NCBI GenBank assembly: GCA_001599595.1
Contig: BCHH01000003.1
Span: 3,653,619 to 3,717,618 of the forward strand
Reading direction: 5' to 3'
Origin: Beverwykella pulmonaria
Lineage: Eukaryota > Ascomycota > Dothideomycetes > Pleosporales > Melanommataceae
DNA length: 64,000 nt
Shown here one piece after another: positions 12,101 through 24,360 of this stretch (within the stretch, counting starts at the first letter, position 1; every line of letters starts with the position of its first letter). The position numbers and the translations under genes are program-made. The notes beneath the pieces are model-generated. The model saw nothing but the letters and a program-made list of their open reading frames with translations, had not been told where the DNA came from and did not search any database.

Positions 12101-14572
12101 AGCGGGCGGTTCCAGCGCCCGTTCTCTCGCACTCCATTCCCGCAATGCTCACCCGGCCCCCGCCGCTGTACCTGCAGATATGACTGCATATATGTTGCTA
12201 TTGCCATCTCCGCAACCGCGCAGACTCTGCCCCAACACGACCCTATATGGCTTAATCAACCTCGAGAGACGTCCCGTCGAGTGCGCCCACGCAGTCACGC
12301 CTCCGCCGGACCCAAACCTGAGACAAGATAAATTGCCGTCACGGGCAGCAGCAGCACAGGCCTAGGCGATCCGACCTCCAAACGGTTTCCGCTCCGACCT
12401 GCGTGTTTCCGCTACGTCTGCTCTCCTCTGCTCGGCTCTGTTCTTCTCCGCCCGCAAACGACCTCGAGAGTCGAGAAGCCCGGCCCGAGAAGCGCACCCG
12501 CAGAGCAGTTGCGGCCCAGCCCCCGGAACAGCAACCCGGCTGTCCCGAGGAGGAAGCCACCTCGAGCAGGTACTTCGCACGCCTGCCTTCTCTGGAGCCC
12601 TCGCCATATAGTCCTTTTGCTAAAGCGCCACAAAGTTGCTGCAGCACGGCATATCTTTCGCTGCTGGCGGCAAGCTTGGCTGACGGAACTTCTTCACTAT
12701 TAATCTCGCCCGCAATCAATTTCCTGAACATTCGGCTCTGCATGCTTGCTCAGCAATCTAGCGGCTGTATGTCCGCACCGTGGTATATTCCACCTGCTAT
12801 CCACAAGCCTCGTGGAAGTACCGTTCTTGTATCATATCATTGCATCAAGTTTCAATATCCAACGCTTCCTTACGCCCCATCTTGCGGATTGCCGTGTCCC
12901 GTGCCCTTGAGCACATCCTAGTGATCTGCGCGATATTGCGTGGGCCACGCTTGAGCCTCTTTCACAAGCTTTTCAGCCGTTGGGGTTCAACTCTGGATGA
13001 ATGCCTCGGAGTGGCTCGCTTTGCTAAACGTGGCTAGCTAACCAGACTTCGCAGCATCACGTTGGTTGAGCCAGCTCCCTCTATCCCGGAGTCGAACGTC
13101 TCCCAAGCTATGACTGGCAACTGAACATGGTTCTCGTAATCGCAATGTGCCTCGGGGATTTTACCGAACAGGCAAACAATTGACCACTATCACATTCGTC
13201 TAGACATGCCAACTTCACTCAAACCAACTATTTCTCAGTATCCAACTCTTGAGCACCTCACTACCCGTTTAGACATTTTGCACCAAGACTCATATCAGGC
13301 CTCATAGTGACCACTCCTTCAAACGTTGGCCCCACTTAGGTGAGCTGAGAGGATGACTAGAGCAATATGGCCCATCTGAAAGCTTCAACCAATGCGAGAG
13401 AGCTACTCACAACTGGCCCCTCCTTCCTGCGCCCCAGCTCCCGACAAGCTCTCGTTTCCCGGACCCATCCCATCTGCCGCCCCTCCGCGAGCCAGCCGCA
13501 ATAAGCTGCTTACTGCCGCCCTCGTCACTGGGCAAATTGAGGCGAGTGGAGGCCATTCTGATAGTCTGACCCGGAGACCTCTCTCTAAGTCTCGAACCCC
13601 ACAAATGCAGAAAATCATGACCTCCACAGCCTGCTTTGCCTGGCTGCAAAATGATGGTGCTAGAGATGGAAAGCGAGGAATGAGTGACTTTCCTATCCGC
13701 CCTTTACATATATCAATCAATCCACCCCTTCACGCGCGCATTGCACCAGAAACAATAAACGGCGGTCACAACATGCCGGAGGCTGCCTTCATGTTGTGCG
13801 GCGTGCATGGGCACGGGTTGATGTGGGCCACGGGCATTCTTTTGCGCATGCGGCGCTGTGACTGGGTTACGTAGGCCACCAATAATTTTCTTGCATGCAT
13901 CGCACGCTTGAGAGATGATGCGGATGGAGGGGGCGGGTAGTCTCGAGGTGTGGGTGCTGAAGCTAGGCACGAGGATTTGAGACCTGTCCCCAAGCAGACT
14001 CCTGCCGTGTCTTGCCAACAAGCAGGAAGATATCATATCGGTATGGCGAGTACTTGTGCAAAGTGAAGGAGTACGAAGACAGGTCGGTCGTGCTCCAGGC
14101 GTGCAACACCACTCTTGCTGGCTCTGGGGCCACGATCACAAACATCATTTTGCAAAGTTCGCCAATCACGCGCTCCAAAGGCTTCAATTTGTTCTGTCCA
14201 GCAGAAGCGAGAGGGCTTCCTTTTCCTGCCTTTACATTAACTTGAACACAGGATCCGATTCCCCCACGTCACGCTGCCGCTACCCTTCTGCAACCATGGT
14301 TCGCAAGCACCAAGCACCATGGGTCTTGGAAAATGGCACAACCGTTAGAGGACAACGTACACTGACTGCCTTTTCAATGCAATCCAGTCACATCCGGCAC
14401 CGGATGTCTAAGGCTGCTCCAGGCTATCAAAGAATATCACTAACATAGTAAATTACTGCACTCCCAGGATCTTATCACTGCCCCGGATTACTCAAAAACG
14501 ACGACTAAAGCGGGACCCACGTCCCACCGGGCATTGCCTAGTGTGGACTGATGGAGGGGGCATCAGAATGAA
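9120..14572. other. 5.4-kb gene-poor region upstream of the velvet gene
   Basis: Many open frames occur here (for example 11166-11540 plus, 11475-11843 minus, 12339-12743 minus, 12403-12921 plus). They overlap on opposite strands, which is the pattern of GC-rich non-coding DNA, and none has a recognisable motif. Around 10931-10950 there is a short (CAG)n run. The velvet gene reads away from this DNA, so a long promoter, 5' leader or non-coding transcript is plausible. I also looked for tRNA T-arm-like sequences and found none that fold. Confidence 0.45.
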
Positions 14573-16471
14573 TTACCCGGTCTTCACATGCCTAGCGAGC
14601 TGTATCAGCAGTTGGTCGCTCCTGGGAGGGGCAGTGTAGGCGTCAGATTGCTCAATGCCGGTATCATCGACAACGGTAGTGGTGTAGTTCGAGTATAGGG
14701 CAGCGACTATGTACTTCATCTCTGTGGGATGATGTCAGCAAATCTTCACCTTCGTGAAAGATGACTTTCAGTCAACATAACGTTTGCTCTCACATCCCCC
14801 GATAAAGTTTTCGGGAATGACCTGCGCGGCGCTTGTCTAAGAGCAACACTGACTTTGGCACTGACATGCATAGGCTCACGCTCCTGTCTGCGAGCAGTAA
14901 AGAAAGCTGGGGAGCACTCACGATACACAGCTAGGTGACTACCCACGCACATTCTACCGCCACTTCCGAACGCCCAAAACCACCGACTCTCCATATCCTT
15001 CCTCTTCTCCTCTCCCTCACGCTCAAGATCTAGCCACCGGTCCGGCCGCCACTCTCCTGCCCGTTCATACACATCTTCATTCGCATGCAAGAGTCCTGCA
15101 CTTGCACTGACTCTAACGCCACCTGGTACAAAGTAGCTCTGCTCTTCGGGCCCCAGACGGCAGCCTTGCGCAGGGGTAAACCGGGGCTGAGGACCCGGGA
15201 TTGCAGAGTGCAAACGAAGCGTCTCCCAAATCACTGCATGCAGAAGGGGAAGAGCGTCTACCGCTTTGGGGTTAGGCAGTGTAGACGCTGAAGATGGCAA
15301 TATGGGCGGCGAGAGAGTGAGCAGCTCGGCTTGCAGACGGGCCTGGATGTCTGGGTGGATAGAGAGCTCGTGGATAACGTACACGAGCGTTATGCCTGAG
15401 GTATCAAAGCCCGCCGCAAGATGATCGAGCACCTCCGATGCTATGTGGAGTGACAAGTCCGACTTCTCACTCCCAGATTTCTTCGCCTCCTTAGACATGG
15501 CAATGGATAGCTGTTGGTACACCACTGGTGTGTCCTCGGCTTTGACCTCGGATTGACGTAAAACGGTTGCGGCCCTATCGCACATATTCTTCGTCCACTT
15601 CTCGATTTCTGCGTTTGCAACTTCGACAAAGGCTGGGGTGAGCCGGTATCCGAACCAGGTTTGCACAAAGGAGGTCAGGCCGGGTAGTTCGTGTGACCAG
15701 AAGTTGAAGAAGCGGCGCGAGTTAAAGAGGTCGAGGAACCAGAACAACTGCTTGGGATCTGAGAGCAGGGTTGAGCCGGATCTGAGACCGAAGATGTACC
15801 CCGTTACAATGTCCATGGTAGCGCCGCTCATGAGCGGGTAGACGTTTAACACCCCTGGGTCTTTGTTCGTGAATGTCAAGGATAGAGCCGGGAGCAAGCG
15901 GTTGTAGATAATTGAAGACGTTTGGGCGAGGAGTGCGGGAGAGGATACCACGGCAGATTTGCTGTAGATGTTGCTGAGCATGCGTTTCCGCGTCGAATGG
16001 GTCTTATTCGAGGAAATGGAGAACATGTTGGGCGTTCTTCAAATATATCATATCAGCGTAGCTCTCAGTTCCACACATGAATACAAACACCCTCCACACT
16101 GCAACACAATAACCCTTGAGTTGAATGGAATAACACAAACACACATACCCCCCATAATTATCAAAAAACTCATACCACCCCCACCTCCCATCGCCCTTCT
16201 CGAACCCGCCCGTATACACCTCCTTAATTCCACCTTTGACGCAATTCACACTTATCTCGTTAGGAGAGAGACATATGATAGGTCCGAACTTGTCGTGCGC
16301 AGCTTTCAGCGTCGCGTTCTCGACTGAACGAAAGCGGATGGATAGGATCCAAAGAGAAGTGAAGGGCGCAAGGGGGTGTGCAGAGGGGATACGGCGGAGA
16401 GGGTTTGTGAATGAGGTGTAGATGAAGCGGAGAATGAGGGCGAGGGGGAACAGAGAGAGGAGGGATATCAT
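14573..16471 (-). CDS. Cytochrome P450 monooxygenase
   Basis: Three exons, 16471-16149, 16036-14922 and 14721-14573, give 528 residues. The N-terminus MISLLSLFPLALILRFIYTS is an ER membrane anchor. The I-helix reads AAGFDTSG, the K-helix ETLRL is the ExxR motif, YERAGEWRPDRWLD is the PERF-like region, and the haem loop FGSGGRMCVGSHLAVY (464-479) has the axial Cys at 471. Intron 2 (200 bp) falls just after this loop. The last exon (QMKYIVAALYSNY and onwards) completes a C-terminus typical of this class, ending at TAA 14575-14573. Intron 1 (112 bp) joins NYGG to TPNMFSI. The substrate cannot be told from sequence. No polyketide, terpene or peptide synthase gene lies next to it, so a secondary-metabolite role is not supported; detoxification is equally possible. 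Confidence 0.9.
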
Positions 16472-17099
16472 CGTTGAAGTGTTTGACTCTCGAGTCGAAA
16501 ATAGAAGACTTGGGAGCAGCAATTGGAACTTATTTAGTTAATTATAATGTGAGATCGCGGAAGAGAGATGTTATGGTGGGATATAGATAATTGATGTGTG
16601 ACTCTAAGTCCGACTGACCAACCAGCACTACGTCAAGCTCGCACCTAGTCTTTATCGATAAGTCCTTATCCTTATCCTCAACACTAGTCCAATCTAGCGC
16701 TAGTCGCATCACTAGCTCCTTCACTTCTCTCTAGCCCACGTATCCCAGCCTCCGCTTCCGACATCCACTGTTATAAGTCACCTGTCTTACCTAAAATCTA
16801 TCTTACGACGCCCGATGACACGTTGCACACGCACACGAAGCGCTGCTGCAAGAAAGGACGGAAAGGTGAATTGTGGCGGTAGATGCTCTTTTTGGATTAC
16901 CTAGTGTCAATGTTGAGTAGCACGTATATGGGTGCAATGCGTGCATGCAGGTGCGGATTTGAATCTTAGCTCTCGCTTGAGGAAGCCGAGTTTTGAGAGC
17001 CAATGGATTATTGTTTTAGTGGTGCGAAGGTAGTAACGTATGGGTGGATGTACATATCGCAGTATATCTATCCCCGCCTTTTCTCAACGAACATCTTCC
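16472..17099. other. Promoter side of the P450 gene, 3' side of the GH43 gene
   Basis: No gene is supported. The P450 start codon (16471) and the GH43 stop codon (17100) bound the region. The only structure I note is a cluster of GATA-type sites listed separately. Confidence 0.5.
16652..16676 (-). promoter_or_regulatory. Cluster of four GATA-type sites upstream of the P450 gene
   Basis: TTATCGATAA (two abutting, oppositely oriented GATA cores) is followed by TTATC at 16666 and 16672, about 180-205 bp upstream of the P450 ATG. Fungal GATA factors such as AreA or the iron regulator SreA bind HGATAR, often at paired sites. Binding is inferred from pattern only. Confidence 0.35.
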
Positions 17100-19625
17100 T
17101 TATTCACCCTGCAGAACGGGAATAGTCTCATTATCCCTTACTTGTCCCCAACCCTGATAATTCCAATTCCCCACATATGCCTCCTGCGTCCCATTCCCGC
17201 CATTGCTTGTTGCATAAACACCTACCAGTGTCCCTGTAAAGCCCCAACTCACAATATCCCCAGGCGTGTACGCAAAGACTTGTAACGGTTCACCGACAGG
17301 GGCGGCGGAAAAAGAGTAATGTGTCACATTTACGGTTTTCAGTTGAAAAGCTAGGGGTTTATTGGTCCAGGAAGAGGGCACGGGGATCGTAAAGGACGGC
17401 GGGACCGGGATGTAGGATATGGCGTGGAAGCGGAAGTGTGGGGCTAGCGTTGGGGTGGTGGTATTAGCGAGAGGGAGGAGGGCAATGCCGAAGCGGGCGT
17501 GGTGGTTCTGCTCGCCGTTAATACATCACCGAACATGAAGCGAAATACTACATGCAAAAGGAGTAGAACACACCTGAGTCAAAAACAGTGTGATACCGGC
17601 TTCTTCTTCCAGCGTCTTCGGCGTATATTCCATTTCAACGCTGTACGTAAAGAGCGTATCGACCTGTCGTCTCCCGATGAAAGTCTGGCCTCCAGGTCCA
17701 CCAGCATTACCGTCTATTGCTGTCAAATTCAACTTTGAGGGCTTCAAGCGCAGCGTATTTGGGTGGCCTTCTGGTGAGATGGTGTAGGAGTCACCGACGG
17801 GGAAGCGCCAGTGGACAAAGTGTGGGGGTATCTTCGACCCGGGGGCGAATTGAAGATTGTCGTCACCTTCGGTTACATAAGGGCTAAGATACTTGTCAGT
17901 TTTGTGTGATGATTTCGTAAGGGAGTGTTCTGCTTACCCGTCTCCGGGAAGATGCTGCGTGTTTTGAGGTAATTGCCATCCTCTCATTGATCCCTGGATC
18001 GGATCGTTGAACGTAGGCCAAGAGCCGTTTTCCCACGTCACGTTTGTCAGGATCGTCTCGCGGCCCATGGGGTACGTGATGTACTCCGGGCCAGAGCGCG
18101 TAGAAAGTGCGACCCCCCACCTATTCCCGTCAGTGTGGAGTCGTTGTACTAGATTCTCGTACGTACCAGTTTCCGCGTGCATCCTGGAAGAGATCCGCAT
18201 GGCCAACAGTCTGGACTGTAGTAGCTGCATTAGAAAAGTTGAAACTGCGGAAGATATACTCACAGTAACTCGAAGTATTTGCATTGGTCAAAATCGGGTT
18301 CTCTGGATTGGGGTCGTAAGGTCCGTAGAGCTCCTTCGAGCGAGCAATAGTCTCCATGTGACCTAGGCCGGTGCCCCCTTGAGTTGAGTCAGCATTAGCA
18401 GCCACATTAACTCAGAGCATATCACATTACTCACCTTCTGCAATCATCAAGTAGTGATACCCATCTTTCTTGTAGATATGTGGACCTTCGGGCGCCTATC
18501 CAGAACTCATCAGCGTCAAACCCATAAAACTAAAGATAGTAGAGTACTCACCAAACCGCCAGTCCCATTCCACAAGTTTGTCCAGTTACTTTTGACCTCT
18601 CCAGTCTTGAGGTCAACTTTGGCGAGATGGATACCGGGTCTATCGAGATCAGCTCCAGCCTATACAATTCTATTCCCAGGCAGCGATAGGATTCTTACTC
18701 GACACGATAAGCATGACTCCCAACAATATACTCCTCCCCTTCCTCGTCCCAATACGGACTAGTATCGTACCCTACGAAGTTGAAATGCACGGCATCCGAC
18801 CACGCCTCCTCATCCCATATATCCTTTGTTTCGAAGATGATCTGCGAACATAAACATCAGCCCCCTTCACTCTCATGCGTTCCGAACATCGGCGTATTGA
18901 GACTTACGTTATCCCATCTCTTCGGATCCTCAGGCGCCTTCTTGTCATGCACGAGCGTAGTCACGACATAAAAAGTGCCGTTGTGGTGGCGAAGTGCCGG
19001 TGCCCAAATGCCGCTCGTCGACCCATTCGATATTGCGAGGTCGGGAAGTTGAGAGGGGCGGTTGAGGACGTTGCCTAGGAGGTGTTAGAAACAGGGATAT
19101 ACAAATACTAAAGGGTCTATATACGATAGTGTGAAGCGAGGAAGAAGTGGCTAGAGAGAGACTCCGACCTGAACCCCTGGATAGTGAAGGAAGAGTGGGT
19201 GAGCATGGGATGGGAGGGATGTGGGGAAACCGAGAAGTGTAATAGGCAAAAATTTTGCCTGTCTATATTGGCCACTAAAACATCCTCATCTTCCTCCAGA
19301 TGACATAGATTGACAGTTAAAAGACCAATACCAGCACCTACCAACGAGTTTCCAGGTAGTCAAGTCCTGACTAGCATGAATGGGGATACCAGGGAAGACA
19401 TTGAAGCTCGAACTCGCACAGTAAAAGTTCTCGTCTTCAGGAACAAAAATACAACTCGGGTCCGGATGGCTGACACCGAAATCAGCATCAACACGTTACC
19501 TGAAGACATCTAGTACCAACTTACAAGCCAGGGAGAATGGGATTGTAGAACGCAGTATTGATCTGCGCAACAACTCCGAGACCGGAAACCAGTCCCAACC
19601 ACAATACCGATAAGATAAAAGCCAT
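17100..19625 (-). CDS. Secreted glycoside hydrolase family 43 (beta-xylosidase/arabinosidase type)
   Basis: Eleven exons (19625-19525, 19469-19342, 19074-18908, 18841-18699, 18639-18552, 18495-18435, 18377-18264, 18215-18167, 18120-17938, 17883-17574, 17507-17100) give 583 residues. A signal peptide (MAFILSVLWLGLVSGLGVVA) leads into NPILPGFHPDPSC; in GH43 the Asp of HPDPS (Asp37) is the general base. APEGPHIYKKDGYHYLMIAE carries the likely general acid Glu212, and GHADLFQDARGNWWGVAL follows. The C-terminal third (about 390-583) is a beta-sandwich of the type found at the end of fungal GH43 xylosidases. Several N-x-S/T sites suggest glycosylation. The expected role is release of xylose or arabinose from plant hemicellulose outside the cell. 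Intron 2 is unusually long (267 bp) for this window. Eleven exons is high for a fungal gene, but all junctions keep the frame. Confidence 0.88.
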
Positions 19626-20352
19626 AATTGCCGTCCAGCCCAAACCTCGCGGTTGTGATCGTAGCAGGTCAGGTCAGGTGTGAACATCACCGAGCGGTGA
19701 GACCCCCCATCAAGCTTATAGATTGACCCCATCTCTTCTCCCGGGAACCGTCTTTCTCGGCAATGTCCTCCTCGCCAATTGCTTCTAGATTTTCGCCCAT
19801 TTCAGCGCTCCCGGGTAAAAGCATAGGCTAGTTCACGCAGTATAGGTACACTTAATACACTTAACCTCTACTTAAACCCCCTGGAGCGCGCCAAGCAAAG
19901 AGCAATTGTCCCAAATTGATCTTATGCGATGGTACTCATAGCAGCTGGGCGACCGGAGAAATTTACGATGCGTGTAAGTAGAATGTGGGGTACATCTGTT
20001 AGCAAGCACTTGCAATGTGCGACCACCGGGTAAAAGATCAAATTTTGGCGAGGAGAAACGACTTTCAAGCACGGAAGGGAAAGATGCAGAGCGATCGACG
20101 TTGCATCCGGAACAATAGAGACCGAAAACACCGACGAGTCACGTGCAGTCGACTTCACATTTTTGAAATTGATTACTAAGATATATTGAACTGATCCCGA
20201 CCCAACCTAAGGTATCTGCCTATCGCAATGTTAAAGTTGAAAAGCAAGGCCCGAACTACGAATGAATTATGCGAGCAACGAACTGTGCGGCATGGAGTGT
20301 ATCAAGAATCACCTAGGTATTCAAACGCTTACTTGCTGTGCCTGAGATACTC
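19626..20352. other. Promoter of the GH43 gene and 3' flank of the acetyltransferase gene
   Basis: No gene is supported. Short minus-strand frames at 19872-20158 lack motifs. The plus-strand frame 20228-20908 overlaps the end of the acetyltransferase gene and is its antisense shadow. Confidence 0.5.
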
Positions 20353-23300
20353 TCAAGAATTCGCCATGATAATATCGTCGTCGTCTTCTCCCTCTGCATC
20401 GATGTCCATATCCCCATTCTCATCGACCTCTCCATCTGCATCGGCGTCTCCATCGTCTTGGTCGTCGTCAAGGGTTTGTGAGAACTTGCCATTTCCTTTT
20501 GAGCTCCTTGAATTGCGTGGACTTCCGGTCTGGCTCCTCGTACCGCTTCTCCTGCCGTTGACGGCTTTGACAGCGCCTCCCTCATCGTCTTCATTGCCAT
20601 TAATGCCATTAAAAACGCTCTCACCAAGTTTACTTCTTGTGCGCCTGCTGCTGATAGTGCCTGGCGTAAGAGCTCCGTTTGCCGACGGTGATGCTTTTCC
20701 ACTTCCGCTTCTGCTCGGAAGCTGCAATCTAGAAACAGGGGCCGTGGCAACGGAGAGCGGTGTGTTACGATTCCGATTAGGTGTACTCGTGCGGCGACGC
20801 GAACCAAATGGTCGACCAGGCCGGCGTTTTGCAGTCGGCATTCCAGGTATGTGCGGGAACACTTCGTATCGAGTAGGCGGAATGGAGGGTACAAAACTCG
20901 ACGGTTGAGAGCCGGCTACAGCAGCCGTAGAGCCATTTGCCAAAGGTGTCCCTGGTGCAGGTGAGTCCCCATTCATGGATTCCTCGGCCAGGAGGGCAGG
21001 AGTCGTAGGTTCTGCATCATCTCCACCAGCCGTTGAATTATTGTTCGAGGTACCATTTTGCTTTGCAGCCATTTCCATTTGCACACCCTCTTCTGGTGCG
21101 GGTTGGTCATCGTCCTCGGCTTCCTCGCGCGGCTGTACGTTATGCAGTGCTGGGCCGTCTTCGTATTGCCCTAAGCGGCCCATGACATACGGAGTCCATA
21201 CTAGACACTCTTGCTTGATTTTTGGATTGTTGGCGACATTGCACTTTTCAATGTACTGTTTGAAGAAGGCGTAGTCAAGCCGTAAAGCATATGTTTTTGT
21301 AACTGGGTCACGCACGAGGGCCCGTAAGCCTTCCAGCGCGGAGACAATGTCGTCGGGTGTCATCCCGGTACGTTCGGATATTGTAGAAATGCTGATTGGC
21401 CCTTTCTGTTTTATGAGCTCTTCGCACAAAAGCAGACGCCAGTATTTGCGGTAGCTGACCAAGCCCATGTCACTGAGCGGTTTCTCAGGGCTTCCAGTCT
21501 TTTTCTCGACGCGGGTGAGAAGATAGGAGAATTCGATCAAGAACTGGCCGTATCCCTTCCGCATGTGTATCGGAAGGACGAGAATGCAGGAGACGTTGTT
21601 CTGAGAGCTGGGTCGTTTCTCTTTTGAAAAGTAGCCCACGAAATGACACCCGTAGTTATCGTTTTCGGTCATGACGTAGAAAAGAAATGGTTCTACATCA
21701 TAGTATAACGTTTTGGAGCCAAGAAAGAGCTTCGCAAGAAGACAGAGGTTCTGGCAGTAAACGGGGTTCTTTCGACCGTCGACTTCAAAGAAGGAGTATT
21801 TCCCATCGCGATAGATTTCGTCCCCAGGAGGATGCTTTGCGGGGCATTTGAGCTGGCATTCAGTCAGCATAGCGCCTCGAAAATCATGTTGGCCAGTCTT
21901 ACCTTGTGTCGCCAAGCGACGTAATCGGAGTTCATGTACTTGAGACAGAATTCGCAGATATAGAGCACCTTGTTCTTGCTGTATTCCTCTGGGTAGGGCG
22001 CGGCGTGCCATGTGTCAATCTCCCAGCCTCCAAAGTTAATGCATTTAATCTTGCTCGGTGGGCCTGCTTGTTTGTTTGGCTTCGACGTATCTTGTCCGCC
22101 GTACAGCGCCTCTTGTTTTTGCTTCCAATCCTCTTCGGCCTTTTGCCGTGCATCTTCGAAACGTTTCCTGTCAGCTTGCGTAGGATAAGTTTTCGAGGTA
22201 TCAGCGTCGACCTCAGATAAAATTCCACCATATGGTTTGCTCTTGCTCTCATCCACTTCTTTCTCTGGAAAGGCGTAGAATGACGCGGTATGAGTTGCTT
22301 GCACGGCAGGATAGTGTGTCGCCACTGGCGACCCAGCTCGGTTTTGCTGCGCGGCTCTTCGGTTTCGTTCACGGCGCTCTCTATCCCTCTCCCGCCGTCG
22401 CTCTTGCCGCTCTTGCTCTGCTGTTAGGGTCTTTTTCTTTGGCTTCGCGGTGACAATTTTCTGGACCTTCTCGTTGTTGAGATGGAAAGCAACGATAAGG
22501 CTGAGTTCTTGGGACTCTTCAATCCACACTAGCGGCCGTTTATCTCTCCTTTGAGGCACAGAGCGCCGGGAACGTGTAGAGCGCACGCGTGAAGACCCGT
22601 GCTCCGACGTTGTGTGTTGCGCGCCATCACTTTCATTATCGCTCATTATCGCGTTGTCGTCATGGGTACGCGGTGAAGAAGCTGCGAGTGAGGCATTAGC
22701 GCCTGTCGCTGACTTTGATATTTCAGACGATCTGCGCTTTTTCCTGGTTTGCCTCACTGGAAGAACTCCTTCTTCGTTTGAAGACTTTCGTTTCCTGAGC
22801 GAGCGAGATCCGTCCATGGGATCATCGGGTAGGATTAAGTCGTTAAACATCGAATGTCCGCCCGGATCGGCACCTCGATGTGAAGGCAGGAGATCCCTTG
22901 CCAGCTTAGGTACCGATGATAGCCGTTGGCGGGTGACAGATTCTGATGAGTCCTTCTCTTCATCTTCCTCGAGGTTGTTATTGATGCAGGCCGAACAGCG
23001 CCAACGACTTGTGTCTAAGAAACATCAGTGAATGAACCGTTTTTGTGGCTTAGCATATCGAAAAGGGTGAATAACATACCATCGCTAAGGCTAAGACTGT
23101 TAGCGTCCCGGGCGCATTGCCGATGTGCTGCAGGAGCAAGGTCATGTCAGCTATCTGGAAGCGTAAAAGCCAAAGAAGCAAAGTGGTATATCACGCACCA
23201 TTATCTCCACACACTGCACATGAAAGATATTCCTCGAATTCCGGGCTTGGGTCATTTTCTTCATCCTGACCGCAGTAACTGGTCATAGATCAGTATCGAA

Positions 23301-23761
23301 TTTTTCATGTCGACAGCAGCCTGCACTTACACACACTCGTTGGGATCTGTTCTCTCGGCTTCGGGCTCATCGCCATCTTCGCTTTCGGCCTGCCACTTTT
23401 CTTCGGCCTCGGATTCGTCGCTGCTCGGATCCGACACCTCGCTGCCGCTGGTCTTGGCATCTGAAAATGAGTCCGCGGCGTCCCCATCATGGTTGTCCTC
23501 GTCCTCCTCATCCGATGATGTATCTGCCCGTGCAGCCATTTTGACAGCACCTACGGGTTCGCCTTCGTCTTCGTCGTCCACCTCCTCTCCCTCGGCGTCC
23601 AGGTCTGACCCTTCTGCATCCGAGTGGTTCTCGTCGGGGGTGTTCTCCCCCGTGATGTGATCGTACTCAACATCATCTAGTTCGTACTCTCCATCTGCGT
23701 CCGGGTCTTCGGCATCGTTGTTGCTTGCTGCCGGGGCCAGGAGCCTGGCAGGCTCCGCCAT
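20353..23761 (-). CDS. SAS3: PHD-finger MYST histone acetyltransferase (Sas3/Mst2 type)
   Basis: Five exons, 23761-23331, 23278-23199, 23127-23080, 23014-21903 and 21852-20353, give 1056 residues. After an acidic N-terminus comes a PHD finger from Cys143 (CVYCGQDEE, LSCAVCGDNAHRQC, RWRCSACI). Introns 1-3 cut this finger, and only the spliced form restores its Cys/His spacing. A basic and charged linker follows. The MYST zinc finger (CEFCLKYM, AWRHKLKC) spans intron 4. The catalytic core has YYDVEPFLFYVMTEND, the acetyl-CoA loop RKGYGQ and SPEKPLSDMG. Sas3 is the NuA3 catalytic subunit that acetylates H3 (mainly K14 and K23); Mst2 is its fission-yeast relative. The last 200 or so residues are acidic and disordered. 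Esa1 and Sas2 types lack a PHD finger, so they are less likely. Confidence 0.88.
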
Positions 23762-24360
23762 CGCGTACGTGATAGCAGTCGCCAACTTGGATACCAAGTA
23801 CGCCAGTGTAGCAATCTGTGTCCGGTTTGAGTGGTATTACGTCGGTCGCGCGGACGACAGACACCTCGGTGATGTTGTCATATAGGTGACGTTGTAGGCG
23901 CGTCGTGCGAGGGTGGTCGCGCGTTGTTGTGACCCGTGAGAACCTAAGCCAGGGCAATTTCGTAGAGCTGAATTGTGCTGTGTCTTCGGAAGACTCGAGG
24001 AAGCTGAAAAGCAATGTCTCAGTGCGGTAGTCGCGTTGTTCGTAGCGGTGGAGAGGTGAAGGTCATCGATCGCAGACACGCGCGACTTTCTTGGCGGGCT
24101 CGGGCCTAACAATGGCGATATTCGCGACTCAAGCAAAGGTGCAAAGGTGAGCGACACCGGCAATAATTGTCTCGAGCCTGGAGAGCGCGTCGTTGATGAG
24201 ATCTGGCTGTCTGAAGAGCGTGGCCTCCTGGAAGTAAGGGAGGCTCGATGGCTCTTGGCAGCCTCCTCCTCTTTTAGCTCCGCGCCGACCTCACCTCGAC
24301 GACCTCACATCACGAAATCCACCCCACATCACACAAACGCCCACAGGGACTCTCGCAGCT
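23762..24360. other. Divergent promoter between the acetyltransferase and complex I subunit genes
   Basis: About 600 bp separates two start codons on opposite strands. An in-frame TTG start continues the acetyltransferase frame upstream to 23797 but is not needed. I recognise no gene or strong motif here. Confidence 0.5.

Noticed and set aside
11166..12743. Several frames of 100-170 codons on both strands
   Set aside because: They overlap antiparallel in GC-rich DNA, lack motifs and cannot be joined by clear introns into one protein.
14746..14922. Read-through C-terminus of the P450 after the haem loop
   Set aside because: The spliced last exon restores QMKYIVAALYSNY, as expected for the family, whereas the read-through has no P450 character.
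20228..20908. 226-codon plus-strand frame
   Set aside because: Lies antisense over the acidic tail of the acetyltransferase; its Ser/Leu-rich translation is the shadow of Glu/Asp/Ser codons.
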